Assembly (NCBI GenBank): GCA_900470155.1
Contig: UBZT01000003.1
Span: 310,001-374,000 of the forward strand
Length of the DNA stretch: 64,000 nt
From: Hyphomicrobiales bacterium
GTDB taxonomy: Bacteria; Pseudomonadota; Alphaproteobacteria; Rhizobiales; Rhizobiaceae
Reading direction: 5' to 3'
Part shown: positions 40,352 through 48,407 of the stretch, one piece after another
How positions within the stretch are numbered: the first letter of the stretch is position 1
Layout: every line of letters starts with the position of its first letter
Notes under the pieces: model-generated
Databases searched by the model: none
What the model was told of the DNA's origin: nothing
Seen by the model: only the letters and a program-made list of their open reading frames with translations
Position numbers and translations under genes: made by a program

Positions 40352-41548
40352 ATGAAGATGGGTCAAGTTCGAAGCATGCGCGGAGGTTTGGCCCATCTCC
40401 CCCTCGTTGCAATCATTCTCATCGGCCTGGCAGGTTGCCAGACCGATGATCTCAAGCCGACCGAGGGCGACAAGGCGGCGGTTGGTGGAGCGCCTGCAAC
40501 GGTTGCCACGGCCGGCGATACCGGCCTCTACAACCAGACACTGGGTTCAGGGCCGGTGCGTATCGGTTATCTCGGCGTTCGCCGTAATGACCAGCCGAGC
40601 CGCCAGGCCGATAGCGAATATCGCGATGGTGCAGCCCTTGCCGTCAATTCGCTGGGGGCAGACAAGGTCAAGCTGACCATGCTCGAAACCCAGGAAAAAC
40701 CGGAGGCGATCGAGGCGGCGGCGAAATTGCTGGCAAGCCAGAACATCGGTCTCCTGATCACAACAGCCCGCGGCCCGGAATTCGAAGCGATCAAGCGCAC
40801 GTTCGGCGACCGGCAGATCCCCGTCATATCCTTCCAGATGAACGACGTGACCCTGCCGCCGGATGTGTTTTCCTTCGTCTCCAGCCCGGTCGATGGGCTG
40901 GTCGAAGGCGCGTCTTTCGCCATGGCGGAAGGCTCGACCCATGCGGTCATCCTGGCATCGTCACCCGCCGAGAAAATCGAGGCGGAGCGCATCGCGCGCC
41001 AGATCAAGGCCTTTGGCGGAACGGTTGAGCCGATCATCGAGCTTGCCGGCGGTCAGGTTCCCGCCAAACAGCTTGCCGCCTGGAACAAGGCCGACATGGT
41101 CGTTTTGATGCCAGGTGTGAAGACGCCGGGTGATCTGTTGAAAAAAACCGATCTGGCAAAGCCGCCGAGGCCCGGACGCCGCGTCGTTGCCAGTACGGTG
41201 CTGGCCGCGTCGGATCTTGCCGATCCTAAGATGACCGGTGCCATCGTCTGCCGCTACGACCAGAACATCCAGGCCCGCATCGGCAAGAGCTATATGAACA
41301 GCTACGGGATGCCGGCATCGACCCAGGCCGGCTACGGCTTCGACGCCATGGCAATGGCGGTGGGATTGGTCAACAATTACGGCGACGATGCTTTTCTTGT
41401 CGATCGCATGATCGCGCCTGAAGGCTTTTCCGGTTCGCTTGGTGTTTTTCGCCTGGAAGAGGGTGGCAAGGTGCGCCGCAACTGCGACATCTTCAAAGTT
41501 GCCAAGGGATCCTACGTATTTTTTCAGCGGGCACCGGCGACGCTCTGA
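40352..41548 (+). CDS. Periplasmic-binding-fold lipoprotein (penicillin-binding protein activator-like)
   Basis: 398-residue lipoprotein with a signal peptide and the lipobox LAGC (about residues 27-30). The mature part is a type 1 periplasmic-binding fold (VRIGYLGVRRNDQ, LLITTARGPEF, HAVILASSPAEKIEAERIA) of the kind annotated as penicillin-binding protein activator or LpoA-like in rhizobia. It follows the adhesin gene by 66 bp in the same direction. It may be an envelope factor that supports the secretion complex or an unrelated cell-wall regulator. Ligand unknown. Confidence 0.7.
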   Translation: MKMGQVRSMRGGLAHLPLVAIILIGLAGCQTDDLKPTEGDKAAVGGAPATVATAGDTGLYNQTLGSGPVRIGYLGVRRNDQPSRQADSEYRDGAALAVNSLGADKVKLTMLETQEKPEAIEAAAKLLASQNIGLLITTARGPEFEAIKRTFGDRQIPVISFQMNDVTLPPDVFSFVSSPVDGLVEGASFAMAEGSTHAVILASSPAEKIEAERIARQIKAFGGTVEPIIELAGGQVPAKQLAAWNKADMVVLMPGVKTPGDLLKKTDLAKPPRPGRRVVASTVLAASDLADPKMTGAIVCRYDQNIQARIGKSYMNSYGMPASTQAGYGFDAMAMAVGLVNNYGDDAFLVDRMIAPEGFSGSLGVFRLEEGGKVRRNCDIFKVAKGSYVFFQRAPATL

Positions 41549-41735
41549 TCTTTTGCATCGCATCAGCCAAGATGATCTCCCGGTCGATCACCAGAGTGTG
41601 ACCAGAGCGTGCGTGAATGCCGTTGCTGTTTACATTGTCGAGCAAGCGGATCATCCTAATTCACTTATAAATCAACGGATGGGATGACGACGGAGGCGCG
41701 TCTGATCAACCGTAAAATGGGAGTGAACGATCCGG

Positions 41736-42287
41736 ATGGCAGAGCTTCAGGGAGATCTTGGAGGACGGACCGACATGGTGCGCAGGTACCCGGCACCGTT
41801 GCGGCTCCTGCATTGGATCATCGCCGGGCTGGTGCTCGCCACGTGGCCGCTCGGCTTGATGATCGGTTTTGTCAAGGACTCGGTGAAGCTCGATTTTTAC
41901 ACCGTGCACGAAAGCCTGGGCTTTCTGGTCCTCTGGTTGATGCTTGTGCGTATCGGATCGCGGCTGACCGGCACCATTCCGGCCGTTGATGGGCCGGCAT
42001 TGGAGCGCCTTGTGGCCGGGCTCGTTCATGGTCTGCTTTATGTTTTCCTGGTCGTCATGCCTGTGAGTGGTTTTCTCGCCACCAATGCCCATGGATTTCC
42101 GCTCAAATGGTTCGGCCTAGTCCCGATCTGGAGCCCGATCGGCAAAAGCCCCGATGTTGCAGGAACACTGTCGACCATTCATGAATGGAGCGCCTGGATC
42201 CTTTTGGCCCTGTTCGCGTTGCATTTTGCAGCGGTCATCTTCCATCACGTCATCCGGCGTGACGAAACCTTGTATCGCATCCTCTAG
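41736..42287 (+). CDS. Cytochrome b561-family membrane protein
   Basis: 183-residue four-helix di-heme cytochrome b. Candidate heme histidines lie in PLRLLHWIIAG, FYTVHESLGF, STIHEWSAW and LFALHFAAVIFHH. It transfers electrons from quinol or superoxide at the inner membrane. The start at 41736 is used; an ATG at 41775 preceded by GGAGG would shorten it by 13 residues. It lies 21 bp before the RibD-type reductase gene and may be co-transcribed. Confidence 0.85.
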   Translation: MAELQGDLGGRTDMVRRYPAPLRLLHWIIAGLVLATWPLGLMIGFVKDSVKLDFYTVHESLGFLVLWLMLVRIGSRLTGTIPAVDGPALERLVAGLVHGLLYVFLVVMPVSGFLATNAHGFPLKWFGLVPIWSPIGKSPDVAGTLSTIHEWSAWILLALFALHFAAVIFHHVIRRDETLYRIL

Positions 42288-42308
42288 AAGATCGCAGGAC
42301 TGGCCCGT

Positions 42309-43124
42309 ATGCGAATGATCGAAATGAATAACGCGCTGTGGGCAAGGCTTCTGGCCATGCGCGGCAGGTGCGATCTTGCGGTCGGCCCAGGGTGTGATCC
42401 CGCTCTTGCACTCTATGGCCCGATTGCAACCGCTGGCGAACCTTTCGTGCTGGCGCAGGTCGGCCAATCCCTTGACGGCCGTGTGGCAACGCCCACCGGC
42501 GATGCCCGCGATATCTCCGGACCCGACGGTATTGCCCATCTGCATCGATGTCGGGCACTCGTCGACGCCGTCATCGTTGGCGTCGGTACGGTCAAATGCG
42601 ATGATCCAAGGCTTTCCGTCCGTGTCGTCGAGGGTCCAGACCCAGTGCGCGTGATCGTTGATTGTCGCGCCGAATTGTCCGGCGAGGAACGATTGTTCGA
42701 CGATGGTGGAGCACCTGTCATTCTGCTGCAGGCGCATGATGCGGAGCACAAGCGCTACCCGGCCGAGGTCATCCGCATACGTCGCCACGCAAATGGGCTC
42801 GATCCACGCGCGATTGTCGATGTTCTGGGCCAACGTGGCCTTGGCCGTATCCTGGTCGAAGGGGGTGCCCGCACCATCGCGCGGTTTATCGCAGGCGGGC
42901 TTGTCGATCGCCTCCACGTTGCGATTGCGCCGTTGATCATCGGATCTGGGCCGACCGGTATCTGCCTGCCGCCGATTGACCAATTGTCCGGCGCGACGCG
43001 ACCGGCCGCCAGCGTCTATAACCTCGGCAGTGACATCCTGTTCGACTGTAACCTGCGATCGGAAGGTGAAGACACCTCAGCGTTTGCGAAGCGCGATCAG
43101 GTCCGTGTGGCCGACCACGCATGA
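42309..43124 (+). CDS. Stand-alone RibD C-terminal-type reductase
   Basis: 271-residue protein matching the RibD reductase (dihydrofolate-reductase fold): QSLDGRVATPTGDARDISG, DAVIVGVGTVKCDDPRLSV and RILVEGGARTIARFI with the nucleotide-binding glycines. There is no deaminase domain, so it is not a full RibD. Residues 1-45 form an extra segment of unknown role. In riboflavin synthesis this fold reduces the ribosyl group of a pyrimidine; relatives reduce pterins or other heterocycles. Neighbours of the PTPS and GTP cyclohydrolase II types suggest a pathway starting from GTP. The 3' end overlaps the convergent methyltransferase gene by 48 bp. Confidence 0.8.
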   Translation: MRMIEMNNALWARLLAMRGRCDLAVGPGCDPALALYGPIATAGEPFVLAQVGQSLDGRVATPTGDARDISGPDGIAHLHRCRALVDAVIVGVGTVKCDDPRLSVRVVEGPDPVRVIVDCRAELSGEERLFDDGGAPVILLQAHDAEHKRYPAEVIRIRRHANGLDPRAIVDVLGQRGLGRILVEGGARTIARFIAGGLVDRLHVAIAPLIIGSGPTGICLPPIDQLSGATRPAASVYNLGSDILFDCNLRSEGEDTSAFAKRDQVRVADHA

Positions 43125-43877
43125 GCTATCTGGTGCAGGAAGGCTTGCGCGGCGGAAAGCCAGCCAGTCGCTGATCTCTGCCGATGACAGGTTGCCAACT
43201 TCGGTGAGGGGACGAACTATCCCGTGCAGGAGTTCGGCCTGAAGTCGAGCCTGATCGGGTCCCAGCACCCAGGGACTAGGCGCGGTGCACACGTGGTAAC
43301 CGTTCCATTCCAACCCGAGCCGCAGATGCTGCGTCGCATCCGGTCCGAGAGCTGGACCAAAGCCTTTGTCGAAGTGCTGGTGTCGATTGAAGTCGGCGAC
43401 CACTTGCTCGTCTAGTGGGTGCGGCTTCGTCCACTGCATCACGCCGTCGTAGTTCAATGCTGCGTAGAGCCCCGCGCCGTGTGGGCTGATCGCATCGATG
43501 AAGCGGTTGCAGAAGTCTGCCGAACAGAGATCAAAAAGTGCCGAGGCGGTGACGACTGTCACGCCGTCGAGTGGCAGGCTATCGAGATCATTCAGATCGT
43601 GCCGCCGGAAACGGATGTTAGACCGCTCGCCGGTCCGTAGCTTGGCTTCCTCGAGCAAGAGCGGATCGTAATCCAGCAAATGCCAGTCGGTGTCCACGGG
43701 TACAAGCGGCGACAGAGTGCGGAAGGTCGAACCTGTGCCACAGCCTATATCCAGCAATGCACGGTGTGGCTTCGTCGCAACCATGTACAGGCAGAGGCGG
43801 TCGATGAGGTTTCCTGCACGTGCCTTGCGATCCGCGGGTTCTCGAAGTGCAAGCCAGTCCTTGTCGAAGCCGCTCAT
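43077..43877 (-). CDS. SAM-dependent methyltransferase, class I
   Basis: 266-residue methyltransferase with the SAM motif I LLDIGCGTGSTF and acidic motif II (HLLDYDPLLLEEA). The C-terminal part has an unusual ALNYDGVMQW segment. Last gene of the MDR-PTPS-glycosyltransferase-methyltransferase operon, overlapping the glycosyltransferase gene by 4 bp. The substrate is probably the product of the neighbouring enzymes. Its 3' end runs 48 bp into the RibD-type gene on the other strand. Confidence 0.8.
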   Translation of the reverse strand: MSGFDKDWLALREPADRKARAGNLIDRLCLYMVATKPHRALLDIGCGTGSTFRTLSPLVPVDTDWHLLDYDPLLLEEAKLRTGERSNIRFRRHDLNDLDSLPLDGVTVVTASALFDLCSADFCNRFIDAISPHGAGLYAALNYDGVMQWTKPHPLDEQVVADFNRHQHFDKGFGPALGPDATQHLRLGLEWNGYHVCTAPSPWVLGPDQARLQAELLHGIVRPLTEVGNLSSAEISDWLAFRRASLPAPDSSCVVGHTDLIALRKR

Positions 43878-44917
43878 GTGTTTCTGTCCAGTGCTTGGAC
43901 GACTGCTGCTGCCGTGTCGCTCCAGCGCGGCAGCAGTTTACCGGCCTTTTCTGCAGCTTTTGCGTGTAAAAGTCGTTCGTCCCGGTTTGCAAGAAGCCGG
44001 CGAAGTGCCGTTGCAAAGGCTTGTATATCATCGATTGGCACCAGGATGCCTGCGTCTTGCGGTACCACATCGGGCACGGCGCCGGCATGACAGGCGACGA
44101 TCGGCAGGCCTTGCGACAGGGCTTCGGCAAACACCATGCCATACCCTTCGTAACGGCTGGCAAGCGCAAAGATGTCGGCCCGTTCAAGCTCCAGACGGCT
44201 GTCCTTGCATTCGCCGGCCAGCGTGATCCGGTCGGACAGACCAAGGGCCTTGATCTGCTCCTCCAGTGCCGCTGTAGTCTGCGGATTGAGGTCGCGGCTG
44301 CCGACGATGCGGGCGTGCCAAGCCAGGTCCTCGTTCGACTTGAGGGCGGAAATCAGCACGTCATGCCCCTTGCGCGGCGTAAGGCTGCCGATTGAGACAA
44401 TCACCGGCGGATCGCCATTGACTTTGGAGCGCGCAGCCTTGTCGGTGCCGGGCAGGGCGACCGTGATATTGTGCTCTGCCACGCCGTAATTGGCAACAAG
44501 TTCGCGCGAGGTCATCTGCGACGTGACGATGACGTGGCGCGCTGCCGACAGAGCCGTAGTTTCTGATGTCCGAAAGGCCCGTTGCTGGTCGTCGTCCAGG
44601 CCGGTCTCGAGCGCCAGGGGATGGTGGACCAACGCCACGATATCCAGCCTCTGCGCCTCATCTGTCGCCCAACTGTCCATCACGCCATAGGCCAGTCCGT
44701 CGATCAGCAACAATTGTCCATCCTTGAGCGCTGAAAGCCGCTCTTGCGCGGTGGCCAATGTCTCTGCGCAAGGAAAGGGAAAGCCGTCTCCCAGTCCAAG
44801 TAGATCGACTGTCCAGCCGCTTTCGCGTAGCGCCCCGATGACGTGTCGGTCATAGGCGTAGCCGCCGGTCTTGAGATCGAGCGCACCGGGATAGGCAAAC
44901 GTCAGGCTGCGCCTCAA
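43874..44917 (-). CDS. Glycosyltransferase family 4 protein
   Basis: 347-residue GT-B glycosyltransferase. It has PPVIVSIGSLTPRKGHDVLI, where the basic residues normally contact the donor phosphate, and the C-terminal EX7E-type motif in SRYEGYGMVFAEALSQGLP. The N-terminal acceptor domain is short, starting YPGALDLKTGGYAYDR. It overlaps the PTPS-fold gene upstream and the methyltransferase gene downstream by 4 bp each, so the three are translated together. A small-molecule or lipid acceptor is likely. Confidence 0.85.
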   Translation of the reverse strand: MRRSLTFAYPGALDLKTGGYAYDRHVIGALRESGWTVDLLGLGDGFPFPCAETLATAQERLSALKDGQLLLIDGLAYGVMDSWATDEAQRLDIVALVHHPLALETGLDDDQQRAFRTSETTALSAARHVIVTSQMTSRELVANYGVAEHNITVALPGTDKAARSKVNGDPPVIVSIGSLTPRKGHDVLISALKSNEDLAWHARIVGSRDLNPQTTAALEEQIKALGLSDRITLAGECKDSRLELERADIFALASRYEGYGMVFAEALSQGLPIVACHAGAVPDVVPQDAGILVPIDDIQAFATALRRLLANRDERLLHAKAAEKAGKLLPRWSDTAAAVVQALDRNT

Positions 44918-45312
44918 AGGTCGGCCTCATACCATCCGCGGGCAGCGTGGGATTCGTGCAGCGTGATCTTCAGCTTGCATATGCGATGGCTTCCCGGGCC
45001 GAGCCGCTTGTCGGCGACGGCTTGCGCGAGTTGGTCGAAAATGTGCTTGGCGATGACTTCGGTTGTCGTCACCTTGCCTTTGAAGACGGCGACTTCATCG
45101 AGGTTCTGGTAGTTGAGCGGTTTCAGGGTCTCGGCCAGCACGGTGCTGGCGGCACCTATATCGACTGCCAGGCCGTCTTCGTCGACATCGCGGGTGAAAA
45201 ATGCTGCATCAACGACAAATGTCGCGCCATGCATGCCCTGGGCCGGGCCGAACACGGGGCGCGGCAGGCTGTGGGCGATCATGATGTGGTCACGGACTTC
45301 AACGGCAAACAT
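44914..45312 (-). CDS. Degenerate 6-pyruvoyl-tetrahydropterin synthase-fold protein
   Basis: 132-residue PTPS/QueD-like protein. Recognisable are the first zinc-type histidine (MIAHSLPRP), the pattern following it (FVVDAAFF, DGLAVDIGAA), LNYQNLDEVAVF and the C-terminal ITLHESHAARGWYE. Where the family has a cysteine and the zinc-binding HGH (CxxxHGH), this protein has AxxxHGA, so the usual catalytic Cys and one zinc ligand are missing. A changed reaction or a non-catalytic pterin-binding role is inferred. The ATG at 45312 is chosen over a TTG at 45327 that overlaps the previous stop. Confidence 0.72.
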   Translation of the reverse strand: MFAVEVRDHIMIAHSLPRPVFGPAQGMHGATFVVDAAFFTRDVDEDGLAVDIGAASTVLAETLKPLNYQNLDEVAVFKGKVTTTEVIAKHIFDQLAQAVADKRLGPGSHRICKLKITLHESHAARGWYEADL

Positions 45313-45323
45313 GGCGTTTTCTT

Positions 45324-46328
45324 TCAACAGTAGCGGATGCGGTGACAGAGGGTATTTGGCGAAGACAGAATCTGCGGGTAAGTGGCATCGAGGTTGTGGA
45401 ATTCTGTTTCGCCGGAAATCAGAGCATCGAGCCTTGGATCTTCCAAAAGCTCAAGCGCTTTTGCCATACGGCGGGCAAAGCTCCAGCGAGGGCGGCGGGT
45501 GGCGGAAATCGCGCCGACCTGAGAACTGACAATCTGCAGCCGACGGGAATGGAAAGCGCCACCGAGCGGTATGTTTGCCGGGCGGTCACCATACCAGCTT
45601 GCTTCGACAATGCGTGCCTCCATGCCTGCATGATCAATGGCGGTTGCCAAGGCTTCGGATGATCCGGACGCATTGATCAGCACGTCATACTCGCCTACGA
45701 GGGCTGACGCCTCGGCAAAACGAAGTCCAAGGCTTGCTGCCAGGTGTGCCCGGCCCGGATCGCGATCAACAAGTGACGTCTCGGTACCGGTAATGCCGGT
45801 TGCAATAAAACCGATCAGGCTGCCAACGACTCCTGCGCCGAAGACGGCCACCTTGTCACCGGGCAGAATGCCGGCATCCCAGACGACGTTCAAGGCTGTT
45901 TCCATATTGGCCGCCAGGATGGCCCGGCCGGGTGCCAATGTCTCCGGCAAGACAGTCACCTGATCGGCGGTGACCACGAAGGTATCCTGATGTGGATGAA
46001 GACAGAAGACGGCTCGATGCATCAGCGTGTCCGGGCCGGTTTCGATCCGGCCGACGGCTGCGTAACCGTATTTGACCGGGAAAGCGAAATCGCCGCCCAT
46101 GTTGGGTCCGCGCATGCGTGCATGTTCGCTGACCGGAACCTTGCCAGCAAGGACAAGCGCTTCCGTCCCTCGGCTGATGCCACTGAACAGCGTACGCACG
46201 CGAACTTCGCCTTCCTCAGGTTGCGGCAGCCTTTCCCGTCGCATTCGACAGAGGCCAGGCGCCTCGAACCACAGCGCGGTGGCTGTCATGGCATCGAACA
46301 CAGACTGTTCATCACTCTCAGGCTTCAC
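45324..46328 (-). CDS. MDR-family zinc-type dehydrogenase
   Basis: 334-residue medium-chain dehydrogenase/reductase. Motifs: LFSGISRGTEALVLAG (catalytic-domain start), KYGYAAVGRIETG, and the Rossmann motif VAVFGAGVVGSLIG. The structural-zinc cysteine cluster is absent, and the usual first-ligand cysteine is replaced by a serine (GISRGTE), so zinc catalysis is doubtful. It resembles the BchC-like/oxidoreductase branch. First gene of the operon with the PTPS-fold, glycosyltransferase and methyltransferase genes. An ATG at 46289 could be the true start. Confidence 0.78.
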   Translation of the reverse strand: MKPESDEQSVFDAMTATALWFEAPGLCRMRRERLPQPEEGEVRVRTLFSGISRGTEALVLAGKVPVSEHARMRGPNMGGDFAFPVKYGYAAVGRIETGPDTLMHRAVFCLHPHQDTFVVTADQVTVLPETLAPGRAILAANMETALNVVWDAGILPGDKVAVFGAGVVGSLIGFIATGITGTETSLVDRDPGRAHLAASLGLRFAEASALVGEYDVLINASGSSEALATAIDHAGMEARIVEASWYGDRPANIPLGGAFHSRRLQIVSSQVGAISATRRPRWSFARRMAKALELLEDPRLDALISGETEFHNLDATYPQILSSPNTLCHRIRYC

Positions 46329-46489
46329 GCGGTCTTCCTCTTTCGCGTATTGAGACCATATATCTGCCGATACCTAGTGCGGTAGAGCGCAATTGCTTAC
46401 CGTTCTGATCAAAATATATTTACCGAGCCGGCGCAATCCGGACGCGTTGCCTAGGCGTAGTGATCGACAATGATCAAAGGAGTGCCCAG
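46329..46489. promoter_or_regulatory. Divergent promoter region between MDR and GTP cyclohydrolase genes
   Basis: 161 bp with an AT-rich centre (AAAATATATTTACC near 46413-46426) between the divergently transcribed MDR operon and the ribA-like gene. It is the natural place for common control of the two halves of the cluster. No clear operator was recognised. Confidence 0.5.
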
Positions 46490-47596
46490 ATGTCCTCGAC
46501 GAGCAGTTCCGTCTTCCAGTTTACAACGCCAGCAATCGAAGTTGAGCGCGCCGTTTCGGAACTGCGCTACGGTCGGCCGGTGATCCTGAAGGAAGGAAAA
46601 CGCCAGCTGGCAGCGCTTTCGCTCGATTGCGTAGCGCCATCGCTGTACGACCAGTTCGCTGAGGCCACAAATCAGAGCCATGCGCTTCTCCTGACGGCAC
46701 CACGGGCCGGCCGTCTTGGGCTTGGTGAAACACAGGACATGCTGGCACCGCTCGCAGGCGTCAGTTTCGATCGGGCATCGCGCCTGGCCTATGCTTTGGG
46801 TGCCGATCAGCCACAATCGTTCCAGCCAGCCGATGGGCTTGCATCGGTGTCGGCCGAACTTGCACGCATCGCGCTTCTGCTTCCGGCGATGGTGGTGGCT
46901 GACATTTCCTACAGCGCCGATCGTTTTGCCGGCTGCTGTGCAATAGCGGCGAGCCAGTTGCGCGGTGCCGATGTCGCCAGACAGCGCTTCGACAAGGTGG
47001 TGAGAACGCGCGTGCCATTGGCGGGTCTCGGCCAGGCAGAGTTTGTCGTTTTCCGTGGGGGCCTGGCGCAGAAGGATCAGGTCGCGATTGTCGTTGGTCA
47101 GCCTGATGTCACCAAGGCAGTCCCTGTACGCGTTCATTCCTCCTGCTTGACCGGCGATCTTTGCGGCTCGCTGAAATGCGATTGCGGCGATCAGTTGCGC
47201 AACGGTCTTGCCCTGCTGAAGCAGGCTGGCGGCGGCGTTTTGCTTTATCTTGACCAGGAGGGTCGCGGCACGGGCATTGGCGCCAAGATGCGAGCCTATG
47301 GATATCAGCATCTCGGCCTGGACACGATCGACGCGGATGCCGAACTTGGCCTGGGTACGGATCATCGCCGATACGAGGCCGCTATCGCCATGTTGCAACT
47401 CCTCGATATCAAGCGGGTCGCTGTCTACACCAACAATCCAACGAAGATTGCGGCCCTTCGTGCAGGTGGCATAACGGTCGAGGCGCGCGCGCCGGTGACC
47501 GGGCTTGTGACAGCTGAGAACGAGAACTACCTGCGAACCAAGACGCTGCGTGCGGGTCATATGATGGATCTCGAAACTTTGGTGGCCGCAGAGTAA
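46490..47596 (+). CDS. GTP cyclohydrolase II-type protein with divergent N-terminal domain
   Basis: 368 residues; the ATG at 46490 has AAAGGAG 7 nt upstream (a GTG at 46460 is less likely). The C-terminal half is a GTP cyclohydrolase II: zinc cysteines in SSCLTGDLCGSLKCDCG, then DQEGRGTGIGAKMRAYGYQ (the Arg of EGR and Tyr of RAY are kept) and NNPTKIAALRAGGI. Two usual residues differ: HSE is HSS and RQEG is DQEG. The N-terminal 170 residues resemble a decayed DHBP synthase (VSELRYGRPVILKEGKRQ, SHALLLTAPRAGRLG). GTP ring opening is likely, but the pathway may not be riboflavin. Confidence 0.8.
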   Translation: MSSTSSSVFQFTTPAIEVERAVSELRYGRPVILKEGKRQLAALSLDCVAPSLYDQFAEATNQSHALLLTAPRAGRLGLGETQDMLAPLAGVSFDRASRLAYALGADQPQSFQPADGLASVSAELARIALLLPAMVVADISYSADRFAGCCAIAASQLRGADVARQRFDKVVRTRVPLAGLGQAEFVVFRGGLAQKDQVAIVVGQPDVTKAVPVRVHSSCLTGDLCGSLKCDCGDQLRNGLALLKQAGGGVLLYLDQEGRGTGIGAKMRAYGYQHLGLDTIDADAELGLGTDHRRYEAAIAMLQLLDIKRVAVYTNNPTKIAALRAGGITVEARAPVTGLVTAENENYLRTKTLRAGHMMDLETLVAAE

Positions 47597-47621
47597 GCTG
47601 CGGCCAGTCGAGGAGGGGATC

Positions 47622-48407
47622 ATGGTCAGCGAGCCAGACAGGGTCGGCAATTGGCAGGGCGGGCAACGTCCTGTCCTTCCGTCAGATAGCCTGCTGCGCG
47701 ATAGTCTGCTGCATCTGGCGGGCATTTCGGCATTCACGCTGGGTTTGGCGCTGGTCGTCACCTGGCATGTTCCGCTTGGCTGGCATTTTGTCGCCGCGAC
47801 GATGATCATGATCGGGCTGATCTTCGCGTTCGTGCTCCACTCGCTTCCAAGCCATCCGCATCCACGCTTCGGCTTCGCCAATCTCGTGACCGCGTTTCGC
47901 GCATCGCTCGTCAGCCTGACGGGTGCGGCGGTACTGTTTCGCGATCGGCTGGAACATTCGGACGCGGCTCTCTGGACATTGATTGTCGTTGTGCTTGTGG
48001 CTTTGGCGCTGGACGGCTTCGATGGCTATCTCGCCCGTCGCTATGGCCAGGAGTCGGAACTGGGCGCGCGCTTCGACATGGAGGTCGACGCGCTGTTGAT
48101 TCTGATCCTGTCTGTCGCTGCGGCCCTTGCCGACAAGGCAGGGGCCTGGGTGATCCTGATCGGGATCATGCGGTATGGTTTTGTTGCCGCCCAGTGGTTT
48201 CTGCCGAAATTGCGCGGAGAACTCTTCGAATCCTTCCGCCGGAAGCTTGTCTGCGTGATACAGATTGTTGCACTTTGCCTGGTGTTGATGCCCGTTGTCG
48301 AACCAGCCTATTCGACTGCCCTCTCACTTATTGCACTCGCGATGCTGATCTATTCCTTCACCGTCGATACACTTTATCTCATGACCCGGCCGGACACGCT
48401 CCGATGA
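47622..48407 (+). CDS. CDP-alcohol phosphatidyltransferase family protein
   Basis: 261-residue integral membrane enzyme. The motif DGYLARRYGQESELGARFD continuing to MEVD fits DGxxARx8Gx3Dx3D, the CDP-alcohol phosphotransferase signature. About six membrane segments. The family transfers a phosphatidyl or similar group from a CDP-linked donor to an alcohol. The acceptor is unknown. It follows the cyclohydrolase gene by 25 bp and overlaps the FkbM gene by 4 bp, so it seems to be in the same transcript. Confidence 0.85.
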   Translation: MVSEPDRVGNWQGGQRPVLPSDSLLRDSLLHLAGISAFTLGLALVVTWHVPLGWHFVAATMIMIGLIFAFVLHSLPSHPHPRFGFANLVTAFRASLVSLTGAAVLFRDRLEHSDAALWTLIVVVLVALALDGFDGYLARRYGQESELGARFDMEVDALLILILSVAAALADKAGAWVILIGIMRYGFVAAQWFLPKLRGELFESFRRKLVCVIQIVALCLVLMPVVEPAYSTALSLIALAMLIYSFTVDTLYLMTRPDTLR

